Below, piece by piece: positions 1 to 6,854 of a stretch of 14,862 nt of DNA. The first letter of the stretch is position 1, and each line of letters opens with the position of its first letter. Origin of the DNA: CAZPHU01 sp964586285 (lineage in GTDB: Bacteria > Fibrobacterota > Chitinivibrionia > Chitinivibrionales > CAYFVL01); assembly GCA_964586285.1 (NCBI GenBank), contig CAZPHU010000089.1, forward strand, positions 1 through 14,862. Reading direction: 5' to 3'. The notes under the pieces were generated by a model, which had not been told where the DNA came from, ran no database searches, and saw only the letters and a program-made list of their open reading frames with translations. The position numbers were made by a program, and so were the translations under genes.

Positions 1-60
1 TGGCGTTACAAACGCACTTCTTGGCGATACAAACGCACTTCTTGGCGATACAAACCGACC
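1..60. repeat. 21-bp tandem repeat, three copies, runs off the window edge
   Basis: Two full 21-base copies (1-21, 22-42) and a third that diverges after 12-13 bases (43-60). Copies 1 and 2 differ at a single base (position 7, T versus A). The unit length is a multiple of three, and the minus strand reads through all copies as a seven-residue repeat (FVSPRSA), but no start codon or ribosome site is visible. There are no spacers between copies, so it is not a CRISPR array. The array probably continues to the left of the window. It lies about 70 bp beyond the end of the MBOAT gene. Confidence 0.8.
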
Positions 61-98
61 ATTCATGAAACTGCCCGTATGCTCAATCTCTATCAGAA

Positions 99-135
99 AA
101 TCTGTGCAATCCATCAATCCATGTATCCGTGATCA
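99..135. repeat. short imperfect 9-nt periodic tract
   Basis: The tract AATCTGTGC / AATCCATCA / ATCCATGTA / TCCGTGATC repeats a TCCAT/TCTGTG-like word about every nine bases. It ends on the stop codon of the MBOAT gene (133-135), so the last copy overlaps coding sequence. It may be one member of a dispersed intergenic repeat family, but that cannot be shown from one copy. Confidence 0.4.
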
Positions 136-1686
136 AAACTGGAAGTACAGAAAAGGGCTAAACGACGATGCAAACATCTGCAAAATTGCGAAAATAAACA
201 GCAGTCCTAAAACCACCATCTTGGCAGCCGTGAGATTTTTCACCCATTCGTGCGCCTGTATAGGCTGCCAGACCAGGAATCCACACGCAATCATCTCCAC
301 GATGTGCTGTCTGCTGAAAACAAGGGCCCGAAGAATTGGTGCCGATTGTGCCGGTTCAACCGCCCCGACCATCGACGCCCAATAAAGCATCGCCTGATTG
401 AAAGTCGGCGCCCTGAATAAAACCCAACCAAATAATACGATTACGTTGGTTAAAATAATCCGTGCGGCCAGGGGAAAAGAGTGATACAGCGGCCGCCGGC
501 CCATCGTCCTTTCCCAAAGAAGCATCAAGCCGTGGAATACACCCCATGCAACGAATGTCATCCGTGCCCCGTGCCAGAGACCGCAGAGCGTCATTGTAAG
601 AGCCAGGTTGAAATAGGTCCGTGCCGCCCCCCTGCGATTGCCGCCCAGGCTTATGTACAGATAGTCCCGAATCCAAGTGGACAGGGATATATGCCACCTG
701 TTCCAAAAACTGCTGATGCTGTCGGATCGATACGGTGCGTTGAAATTCTTGATAAACTCAAAACCCATCATTCGTCCCAATCCAACAGCCATATCCGAAT
801 AGGCGCAGAAATCAAAGTAGATCTGAAAGCTGTAGGCAAGTACCCCCCACCAGGCGCTGAGCATATCGGGCCCGTCCGCCGCGAAAACCGCATCCGCCAC
901 TTGCCCCGCGGCATCGGCCAGAAAAACTTTCTTTGCAAGTCCGGCGATGAAAATCGCCACACCTTGAGCAAACATCCCGACCGTGTGCTTTCTGTGATCA
1001 AGCTGCCGGGATACGGTGTTGTATCGGATGATCGGACCGGCGATCAGCTGTGGGAAAAGGGCCACGAAACAGGAGAAGGTGCGCATGTCTTTTACAGGGG
1101 ATGCCGTACCACGCCACACATCTATAGTGTAGCTCATGGACTGAAAGGTGTAGAAGGAGATGCCGATTGGGAGGGTGATATACATGACATCAAAAAGAGC
1201 AGGCCCCGCCCCAAACACTTGAGCCAGTCGATTGAGCCCGTCCATGAAAAACATGTAGTATTTAAAAAAACCAAGCAATCCCAGGTTGACCACAACGGAT
1301 GTGGTCAGCGCGAAATTTCGCAGCAGATTCTGAGCCCGATCACGATTGTCTGTATGTTTGCCCCAGAGGTATCCAAGAAGCGCGAACAGGGGAAAAAGAA
1401 AATTAACCGATCGCAGCTCACGCAACCATTGACCGGTGCTTATCCGACTTGGGTAAACAACCTGCCCGGGCCGGGCGATCGCTTTTCCGCATCCGTAATC
1501 CACCACGGTGGATGCAAACATCAGCAGAACGAACCAGGGCTCAAACCAGCCGTAAAAGATGTAGCTTGCTATAGTGACAAACAGGTTGATCCAGCTGAGG
1601 TTTACCCTCATGCGAACCAGAGAGAAATAGATCAGCAGAAAAACCGGCAGGAAATAAAAAAGGAAAATGTGGGAAGAGAAGACCAT
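133..1686 (-). CDS. MBOAT family membrane O-acyltransferase (AlgI/DltB-like)
   Basis: A 517-residue polytopic membrane protein of the AlgI/PatA/DltB type, which moves acyl groups (usually acetyl) across the inner membrane onto extracytoplasmic polysaccharides. Family landmarks are all present. They are an LPIGISFYTFQ block near 172-182, a FPQLIAGPI block near 211-219, WNRWHISLSTWIRDY around 328-342 with H332, and GLWHGA at 369-374 with H372, which matches the invariant MBOAT histidine. Hydrophobic segments run from the N-terminus to the end, and the length is usual for AlgI-like proteins. The ATG start has a GGAAA upstream but spaced long, about 10 nt. It is the last gene of the putative envelope operon, 53 bp after the small exported protein. 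No SGNH/AlgX-type partner is present in the window. The substrate is unknown; the neighbouring sugar-nucleotide genes suggest a surface glycan or glycolipid. Confidence 0.92.
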   Translation of the reverse strand: MVFSSHIFLFYFLPVFLLIYFSLVRMRVNLSWINLFVTIASYIFYGWFEPWFVLLMFASTVVDYGCGKAIARPGQVVYPSRISTGQWLRELRSVNFLFPLFALLGYLWGKHTDNRDRAQNLLRNFALTTSVVVNLGLLGFFKYYMFFMDGLNRLAQVFGAGPALFDVMYITLPIGISFYTFQSMSYTIDVWRGTASPVKDMRTFSCFVALFPQLIAGPIIRYNTVSRQLDHRKHTVGMFAQGVAIFIAGLAKKVFLADAAGQVADAVFAADGPDMLSAWWGVLAYSFQIYFDFCAYSDMAVGLGRMMGFEFIKNFNAPYRSDSISSFWNRWHISLSTWIRDYLYISLGGNRRGAARTYFNLALTMTLCGLWHGARMTFVAWGVFHGLMLLWERTMGRRPLYHSFPLAARIILTNVIVLFGWVLFRAPTFNQAMLYWASMVGAVEPAQSAPILRALVFSRQHIVEMIACGFLVWQPIQAHEWVKNLTAAKMVVLGLLFIFAILQMFASSFSPFLYFQF

Positions 1687-1739
1687 TGGCTGCGAATTTC
1701 CTTTTCACACGGGAATGCCTGAGAAATCAGGCCCTCCCT

Positions 1740-2258
1740 CTATTTTGCTTTGTCAGCTTTTACGGCAAAGTACTTGTCCCCACTGTAGTCAAAATACTCA
1801 TCCTCTACCGCGCCGTCCCAAACTTTTGAAAGAGGTTTTACAAGCACAAGTTTATGCTTGTCTCCGACCTCAAAAGACCCGACGTCTCCATCCACCAAAG
1901 TATCCATGTCCCCGGTGATATTGCCGCGCGCAACACGAGGATTATAGTGGCCGACAAGAATTTCACGTTCCTCGTAAGTTCCCCGCTCCACCTTAAGGAC
2001 TCGGTATTTCATGACATACACGTAGTTGTAAAGATCGTTGGGCGGAAAAACGCCGGGTATTTCAAGAAGGCGCGCCTTAATGACAAGAGTATCGCTTGCG
2101 GATTCTTCAGTGTCTGCCTTTAAGGTCTTTTCTTCCTTTTGTGCAGTCTGCTTTGATGAACCGACAGTGTACTTTTCGGCCCCGGCTATTTGTATTAAAC
2201 CGGCTGTTCCTATCAGTGCAAAAATGATTGTGTATAGAATTTTTTTGTTCTTTTTCAT
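1740..2258 (-). CDS. small exported protein of unknown function, partner candidate for the MBOAT
   Basis: A 172-residue protein I cannot assign to a named family. Residues 1-27 form a classic signal peptide: lysine-rich start (KKNKK), hydrophobic core, and an AGA end before E28. After a polar, charged stretch (about 28-55), the body has alternating hydrophobic residues that look like a beta-rich domain, with a conserved-looking VYVMKYRVLKV strand, GHYNP and a KLVLVKPL strand. This may be an OB-like or Ig-like fold, but that is a guess. An AAAAGG sits about 9 nt before the ATG. It lies between the SDR (73-bp gap) and the MBOAT (53-bp gap). This placement suggests a periplasmic helper for acyl transfer or glycan handling, by inference only. 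Confidence 0.75.
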   Translation of the reverse strand: MKKNKKILYTIIFALIGTAGLIQIAGAEKYTVGSSKQTAQKEEKTLKADTEESASDTLVIKARLLEIPGVFPPNDLYNYVYVMKYRVLKVERGTYEEREILVGHYNPRVARGNITGDMDTLVDGDVGSFEVGDKHKLVLVKPLSKVWDGAVEDEYFDYSGDKYFAVKADKAK

Positions 2259-2331
2259 TTCTTATGCCTTTTTATATGCAGTTATACATTTCTCTAACAG
2301 ACATGCACGGCTTTACTCGTGATAATTTTTA

Positions 2332-3237
2332 TCAGACTTCTCTTGGGAAACATCGTGGAAGTTTCTGGCTTACCGGACAGGGATCGTAGCCCAGATCTCT
2401 TATGGCATCTCCGGGATCGAGATCGGCATCCTGAGTTACTCCCGCGACAACCGGCCACCGAAGCGGCGGGTTTACCATTTTCTTTTCCATGATCCGCGCC
2501 ATAGCCGTGCATAGTCCCACCGGCAAATGGATTATCGGCTTGCGAGGCATGCCAAGAAGACGAAGGCAGAGTCTGGTAAAATCTATCATCGAGATCGGCT
2601 CCCCCCCACTGAAATTATATGTCTTGCCTCTTGCGCGCCTGTTCTTATGCACCTTAAGCAAACCGTCGATAATATCATCCACGAAAACCGGCTGTTTCAG
2701 AGCGTACCCGCGGCCGATAAACGGTATCACCGGAAACTTTCGCAGGTAGTTTAAAAACATATCGAATTCCTGCCCGCCGCGACCAACTCCATACACCAGC
2801 GTGGGTCGAACGATTGTGAAATTTAACGAGCTGTTTCGCACCGCAGCCTCCGCCGCGCGTTTGGAAATACTGTAGGGGGTAGTTTTGGGATATACCACCG
2901 ATGCCGATGATACATGCACGAAATGCTTTACTTTCGCAGCAGCCGATTCTTCCACCATGTTGCGTGTACCGTTATAATTTACCTGCTCGTACTGACTATC
3001 ATCATCGGTGATGATAACCGCCGCCAGATGATACACCGTATGCACACCTTTAACCGCGTTACGAACGGTAGGTCGATCGATTACCGATCCGAAAACCATA
3101 TCGTCGGTGTAATCGGTTACCCGCTCGCAGTATGGGTCGTCGGGAAGAGTCAATACACGCACGCGGTTTCCCTTTTGCGCCAGACGGCGCACCAGAACAC
3201 TTCCCATCACTCCGGTTCCACCCGTTACTAAAATCAT
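2332..3237 (-). CDS. NAD(P)-dependent extended SDR epimerase/dehydratase/reductase
   Basis: A 301-residue extended short-chain dehydrogenase/reductase. The nucleotide-binding TGGTGVMG loop is at 5-12, HLAA at 70-73, a serine-rich catalytic strand (HVSSAS) at 108-113 and the catalytic pair Y122/K126 (YSISK). A QPVFVDDIIDGL segment matches the C-terminal part of this fold. The family acts on nucleotide sugars (epimerisation, dehydration, 4-keto reduction) or on sterol-like and dihydroflavonol substrates; sequence alone does not decide. The ATG overlaps the stop codon of the upstream glycosyltransferase as ATGA, and GGAG lies 7 nt before the start, so translation is probably coupled. Next to an ArnA-like decarboxylase that should make a 4-keto-pentose, a 4-keto reductase role is an attractive but unproven inference. 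Confidence 0.88.
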   Translation of the reverse strand: MILVTGGTGVMGSVLVRRLAQKGNRVRVLTLPDDPYCERVTDYTDDMVFGSVIDRPTVRNAVKGVHTVYHLAAVIITDDDSQYEQVNYNGTRNMVEESAAAKVKHFVHVSSASVVYPKTTPYSISKRAAEAAVRNSSLNFTIVRPTLVYGVGRGGQEFDMFLNYLRKFPVIPFIGRGYALKQPVFVDDIIDGLLKVHKNRRARGKTYNFSGGEPISMIDFTRLCLRLLGMPRKPIIHLPVGLCTAMARIMEKKMVNPPLRWPVVAGVTQDADLDPGDAIRDLGYDPCPVSQKLPRCFPREV

Positions 3238-3968
3238 TTCTTCACTCCATAATGGCCTGTAAGATACCGCCCCAGAACACGCAACACTCGTAGTCCATAG
3301 GTTATCGGGTTAAGATAGCTTGTCTCCCGCCCGTACCGGGTCGGGATCGGTAATTCTCCCACTTTCATGCCGCGCGCCCGGGCGCTTGCTATTACCTCCA
3401 GATCAAAATCGAAACTGGAACTTAGCCGCTCAAAAGGGATTCCGTCCAGAGCCTCTCGGCCGTAAACCAGAAATCCGCTGTGATAATCGCTCATGTTGAG
3501 TTTAAATACCGCATTTTCCAAATAGGTCAATATTCGACCGGCTATGTACTTGTAAAGCGGCATTCCCCCGGAAAGCGCCGTGCCCGAAGCGATACGCGAT
3601 CCCTGCAAAATCGCGTAAGAGCCGGTCCTTATCGCCCCCGCAAACTGCGGGATAGCCTCCGGCGGATACTGCCCGTCGCCGTGAACACAAAAGGCGATAT
3701 CGCATCCGTCCTTTGTACACAACTCCAGCCCCTTCTTGACCACCACTCCATACCCACGGTTTCTTTCGAATCGAACCGACTTGATCCAATCATTTTTTGC
3801 ACACAGTCGGTCGATTATCTGCTGGGTTGAATCCTTTGAACCGTCGTTTATTATCCAGCAGGAGAGTATTTGCGGCCGGATTTGATCCGGTATCCGCTCT
3901 AAAACCTCTTCAAGATGGTCCGCGGCATTGTATGCGGGGACAAATATCGATATTCTTGGCTCGCTCAG
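3234..3968 (-). CDS. family 2 glycosyltransferase (dolichyl-phosphate mannosyltransferase-like)
   Basis: A single-domain GT-A fold glycosyltransferase of about 244 residues. It has an N-terminal ISIFVPAYN strand, the nucleotide-binding NDGSKDST (41-48), and HGDGQYPPE (96-104) carrying the metal-binding acidic residues. A GSRIASG loop and a SDYHSGF acceptor-side motif typical of DPM1/ArnC-like enzymes follow. No C-terminal membrane helices are evident, unlike ArnC. Start choice: a GTG at 4047-4049 would give 271 residues, but it lacks a Shine-Dalgarno, adds 27 non-family residues and overlaps the upstream gene by 85 bp. A CTG at 3966-3968 overlaps the upstream TGA (CTGA) and has GGGAGG just before it, and the conserved fold begins four residues later. 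I prefer the CTG, with moderate confidence. The gene is coupled to both neighbours by overlaps. It likely transfers a sugar to a polyprenyl phosphate or lipid carrier. Confidence 0.88.
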   Translation of the reverse strand: MSEPRISIFVPAYNAADHLEEVLERIPDQIRPQILSCWIINDGSKDSTQQIIDRLCAKNDWIKSVRFERNRGYGVVVKKGLELCTKDGCDIAFCVHGDGQYPPEAIPQFAGAIRTGSYAILQGSRIASGTALSGGMPLYKYIAGRILTYLENAVFKLNMSDYHSGFLVYGREALDGIPFERLSSSFDFDLEVIASARARGMKVGELPIPTRYGRETSYLNPITYGLRVLRVLGRYLTGHYGVKK

Positions 3969-5053
3969 CTTTCCTCCCGACCGTAAGCATGCACATAGTA
4001 TTCGATTGTCTTTTGCAAAGCGATCCGAAGATCTGTTTTGGGGCTCCACTCAAGAAGCCTTTTGGCTTTAGAGATATCGGGCACACGTCGATCCGAATCC
4101 TGATAGCCCCGGCCGTAAAAATCTAGACTCGATATCTTTTGGACAGTCATATCTCCGAGATTTTTTCTAAGCCCTCGAAAGCTTTCAATCATCATATTTG
4201 CCAGCCGGGCTATGGTAACCTCATTATCCGGATTACCTATATTAAATATCTGTTGGCGCGACTCTTTTGGCCGCTGAAGAATCTTTACAATTCCATCGAC
4301 AGCATCATCTATATAGGTAAAGCAGCGACGGTTTTCTCCACCGTCAACAAGCTTGATCGGCTTACCGTTAAGAAGCGCATCCATGAAACAGGCCAAAACC
4401 CGCGGGGTCCCCTCTCCATCTATCCCGGGAATATAATCCATCCTGGGGCCTATGAAGTTGAAGGGACGAATTATCGTATAGTCAAGCCCCTGCTCAAAAC
4501 CGTAAGCGTATATGCTTCGTTCCAGAAGCTGCTTGGAGGATGCATAGCTCCAGCGCTGTGCGCTTACAGGCCCCATAAGAAGCGGGCTTTGATCTTCCTT
4601 CAGAATAAAGTAATCGGGATCGTTTCTCAAAGGCGAATCGGGCGGGAGAAAAGCTGAAAGTGTTTTGCCGTAAACCTCACTGGTGGAGAACTGAATCAGC
4701 CGTTTGCCCATCTGAGCACACATCTGAACAATCTGCAGCGAACGGATGTAGTCGATATCTATTACTTTCAAAGGTATAGTATTATACTGCGCCGGATTAC
4801 AAAGCGCCACCAGAGAAACAACCGTATCCGCACGTGCAACGGCGTTACTCACCAGCCCGCTCTCATGCACATCCAGGCAGGAGAACTCAAACCGCTCATG
4901 CTCCAGAAACGGCTCGATTTTAGCGGAGGAAATATCTATGCCTTCTATTCGGCAACCGGTTGTCCGCAGCAGCCGCTCAACCAGATGCGAACCGATAAAC
5001 CCGCCACAGCCAAGCAGAAGCAGACGCGGACTGTCTTTGTGTTTAGCTCCCAC
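3965..5053 (-). CDS. ArnA decarboxylase-domain-like NAD-dependent UDP-glucuronate decarboxylase
   Basis: A 362-residue SDR that follows the C-terminal (dehydrogenase/decarboxylase) domain of E. coli ArnA closely along its whole length. It has GCGGFIG at 15-21, VSLVALCNPAQY at 79-90, STSEVYG at 123-129, YASSK at 170-174, RPFNFIGPR at 196-204, KLVDGGENRRCFTYIDD at 234-250, FNIGNPDNE at 270-278 and FYGRGYQDSDRRVPD at 312-326. The ArnA catalytic set (Ser/Glu of STSE, Tyr/Lys of YxxxK, Arg equivalent to R619, here R323) is intact. Oxidative decarboxylation of UDP-glucuronate to UDP-4-keto-arabinose is therefore the expected activity. The ArnA formyltransferase domain is absent and no arnB, arnD or arnT is in the window, so a full Ara4N pathway is not supported here. 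The start is GTG with a weak ribosome site, 12 bp after the upstream lipoprotein. A related UDP-sugar epimerase is the alternative. Confidence 0.85.
   Translation of the reverse strand: MGAKHKDSPRLLLLGCGGFIGSHLVERLLRTTGCRIEGIDISSAKIEPFLEHERFEFSCLDVHESGLVSNAVARADTVVSLVALCNPAQYNTIPLKVIDIDYIRSLQIVQMCAQMGKRLIQFSTSEVYGKTLSAFLPPDSPLRNDPDYFILKEDQSPLLMGPVSAQRWSYASSKQLLERSIYAYGFEQGLDYTIIRPFNFIGPRMDYIPGIDGEGTPRVLACFMDALLNGKPIKLVDGGENRRCFTYIDDAVDGIVKILQRPKESRQQIFNIGNPDNEVTIARLANMMIESFRGLRKNLGDMTVQKISSLDFYGRGYQDSDRRVPDISKAKRLLEWSPKTDLRIALQKTIEYYVHAYGREES
3973..3978 (-). promoter_or_regulatory. Shine-Dalgarno GGGAGG inside the decarboxylase 3' end, marking a CTG start
   Basis: On the minus strand GGGAGG ends four bases before CTG (3968-3966), which overlaps the TGA stop of the decarboxylase. 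No in-frame ATG, GTG or TTG lies between this site and the first conserved residues of the glycosyltransferase. It is a near-perfect ribosome site and the main reason for preferring the rare CTG start. Confidence 0.5.
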
Positions 5054-5065
5054 GATGACGCAAGT

Positions 5066-5509
5066 TTACCTTTCTTTTACTGTAAATGATTGGTCGGAGA
5101 ATATCTTTCCCACAACCATACTGCCGTATAAGTGAATAAAAAGCACGACCTCGTTTTCAGATTTATAATTCACATCTCCGTTCTCATCACCGATTACCCA
5201 TTCGTAGCTCATGCAGTTATACTTCTGATCGGTTGGAACATCGATACCTTTGGAGGGAATCGACACCCCAATCTCCGCTCCGTTTGCCATAACATCTATA
5301 CCTGCATCTATTATTCTTTCGCTGTCTATTTTGTATTTGATAGTAACCGTGTCCCCGATGTAAAACGTTTCACCGCCCTCAGGATAGACAAGCTCAACCA
5401 TACCACCGTCGCTGACAGTACATCCATCTTCCGGTTTGACCGTATTATCTTCACAACCCCATAAAAAAAGTGTCGTAAGAATCGTTGATAAAATTATAAT
5501 ATGTTTCAT
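5066..5509 (-). CDS. small lipoprotein with a Kre9/KNH-like Ig domain
   Basis: A 147-residue predicted lipoprotein. Residues 1-18 form a signal peptide ending in the lipobox L16-W17-G18-C19. E20 and D21 follow the cysteine; these are not proof of the final membrane. The mature part carries a LVYPEGGETFYIGDTVTIKY segment. This matches the 'P-x-GGE...G-x-x-x-x-I-x-W/Y' opening of the Kre9/KNH-type Ig-like domain seen in many secreted bacterial proteins. Strands near the end (VVLFIHLYG, DQSFTVKE) close a beta-sandwich. AAGGA precedes the ATG by 5 nt. Its stop is 12 bp before the GTG of the decarboxylase and its start is 57 bp after the beta-barrel gene, so it is probably co-transcribed with both. 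The ligand and function are unknown. Confidence 0.8.
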   Translation of the reverse strand: MKHIIILSTILTTLFLWGCEDNTVKPEDGCTVSDGGMVELVYPEGGETFYIGDTVTIKYKIDSERIIDAGIDVMANGAEIGVSIPSKGIDVPTDQKYNCMSYEWVIGDENGDVNYKSENEVVLFIHLYGSMVVGKIFSDQSFTVKER

Positions 5510-5566
5510 AACATTCCTTCTGATGAGTAATCAACCTTCCAGACTAAAGCTATCGCAAAAAAGAGC

Positions 5567-6742
5567 TTAAAACATCGTGGACTTAAACCCAAAAGCCAGC
5601 GTCCATTCATTTAGAAAAGCCTCCCAGTCGGGAGCATTCCACTGATCTGTGATACTCTCCTCACTCCCGTCTATCCCCGGCCTGTCATGAATCGGAAGGG
5701 ATACCGCTAAAAACAGCGGATACTTCTGACGACTAAACTCCAGCCCGTAGGTAAACGACGCGCGCCAGGCTTCATGATCGGGATCGGGTATGGGATTGTA
5801 TTCGGTTGTCCTGTAGGACGGAATCCAGGCGACTCCAAGCGGAGCCGAAAAGTTTACTCCCCACGAATGAACGTGATGTCTTGACGGAGAGTAAGAAAAG
5901 TATACTGCGGCACTCAGACTCGGTGGTACATAGGCGCCAAGATCACTCTCGCCGTATGGTTTGAATCGATAATGGAACCTCCGGTTACTTTTTCTATACG
6001 CATAATCCTGAAAATATTCGTCAAGAAACTCATTTTCCTCACTAAAGGGCTTCATGTTGAAAGGATGGTTATACGATATTTTCCATATCCACATGCCCTC
6101 CTCAACATCGCGGGTGTGCTCCAGAGAAAGTCCCGCGTTATACACTCCCCCGCCCATCTGAAGATCGGCGGGCAGAAAATTCATTTCGTGATCGGTTCCC
6201 CGTTTGATATCGTACTGACCGGTCGGAAGCGTCAATGAAAAGGCCGCCGAAAATTGACCGCTCATGCCCAAAGCCCGACTGATATCAACCGAAATATCGC
6301 CCAGTCCGCCGGTGATCTGGTGATTCTCAGGCTTATTGCTCTTGTACTGAACCATCCCCTGTCTGGATGAAAACGGTAAAGTCACCCCCATTGTGGTTGT
6401 CCATGTGGGCTTGAAGCTGATTCTGGGGGCAATGGAGAAAGTTTTGTAAGTGCGGCCGACGGTGTATCGAGGAAGCACTTCAACATCAACAAGCCCCCCG
6501 CTGACACCCTTTCCGATCCATTTTATGCCGTCTCCGGACATTCCGCCGGAACCCCCCTCACCGCAACCCCCGACACTCTCCCAGGGAAGAAGGCTGGGAG
6601 CCGAAGATGCCGTATGCGGGCAGGTTTTACTCTTTGAAGTGCATTTGTACATCACAAAAGCCGCTGCCAACAAAATCGACATAACCACCAGGGTACTTTC
6701 CATCGCATAATGCCGAAGATAAAAGAATCTCTTTTTGCTCAT
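5567..6742 (-). CDS. predicted outer-membrane beta-barrel protein, function unknown
   Basis: A 391-residue protein with no family I can name. One hydrophobic segment (about 17-32) lies near the N-terminus and acts as signal peptide or anchor. It is followed by a small-residue linker rich in Ser, Pro and Gly with four cysteines (34, 41 and two more near 60). From about residue 80 the chain is a series of short amphipathic strands with aromatic girdles and polar turns (FSIAPRISF, MGVTLPF, GQFSAAFSLTLPTGQYD, YGLEFSRQ), ending WTLAFGFKSTMF. The terminal phenylalanine and alternating pattern are the outer-membrane beta-signal. The architecture recalls porin-like 'transporter' barrels of about 12 strands. 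The start lacks a good Shine-Dalgarno; M14 is an alternative. It lies between two lipoprotein genes, which suggests an envelope assembly or export role by context only. Confidence 0.78.
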   Translation of the reverse strand: MSKKRFFYLRHYAMESTLVVMSILLAAAFVMYKCTSKSKTCPHTASSAPSLLPWESVGGCGEGGSGGMSGDGIKWIGKGVSGGLVDVEVLPRYTVGRTYKTFSIAPRISFKPTWTTTMGVTLPFSSRQGMVQYKSNKPENHQITGGLGDISVDISRALGMSGQFSAAFSLTLPTGQYDIKRGTDHEMNFLPADLQMGGGVYNAGLSLEHTRDVEEGMWIWKISYNHPFNMKPFSEENEFLDEYFQDYAYRKSNRRFHYRFKPYGESDLGAYVPPSLSAAVYFSYSPSRHHVHSWGVNFSAPLGVAWIPSYRTTEYNPIPDPDHEAWRASFTYGLEFSRQKYPLFLAVSLPIHDRPGIDGSEESITDQWNAPDWEAFLNEWTLAFGFKSTMF

Positions 6743-6854
6743 AATTCTGAATTCAGCTCAAATATTCATAAAGACTGCGGTCGGGCAATTTCGATTTTAT
6801 TACTTCCCGCCATATTTCTATCCATCGTGTTTCGATCGACCTCTATTGTTATCG

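Noticed and set aside
1..60. CRISPR array
   Set aside because: The 21-bp copies are directly adjacent with no spacers, and no cas gene is in the window.
481..1722. 413-codon plus-strand open frame
   Set aside because: It is fully antisense to the MBOAT gene, whose motifs and membrane helices are unmistakable; the translation is Pro/Lys/His/Gln-rich with no recognisable domain.
2320..2334. TGATAA-TTT-TTATCA inverted repeat at the SDR stop codon as a terminator
   Set aside because: Six mostly AT pairs, no T-tract, and downstream genes appear to be in the same operon.
3965..5053. Complete polymyxin-resistance (arn) locus
   Set aside because: Only the decarboxylase-like gene matches closely; the formyltransferase domain, arnB, arnD and arnT are not in the window, and the glycosyltransferase lacks the ArnC membrane helices.
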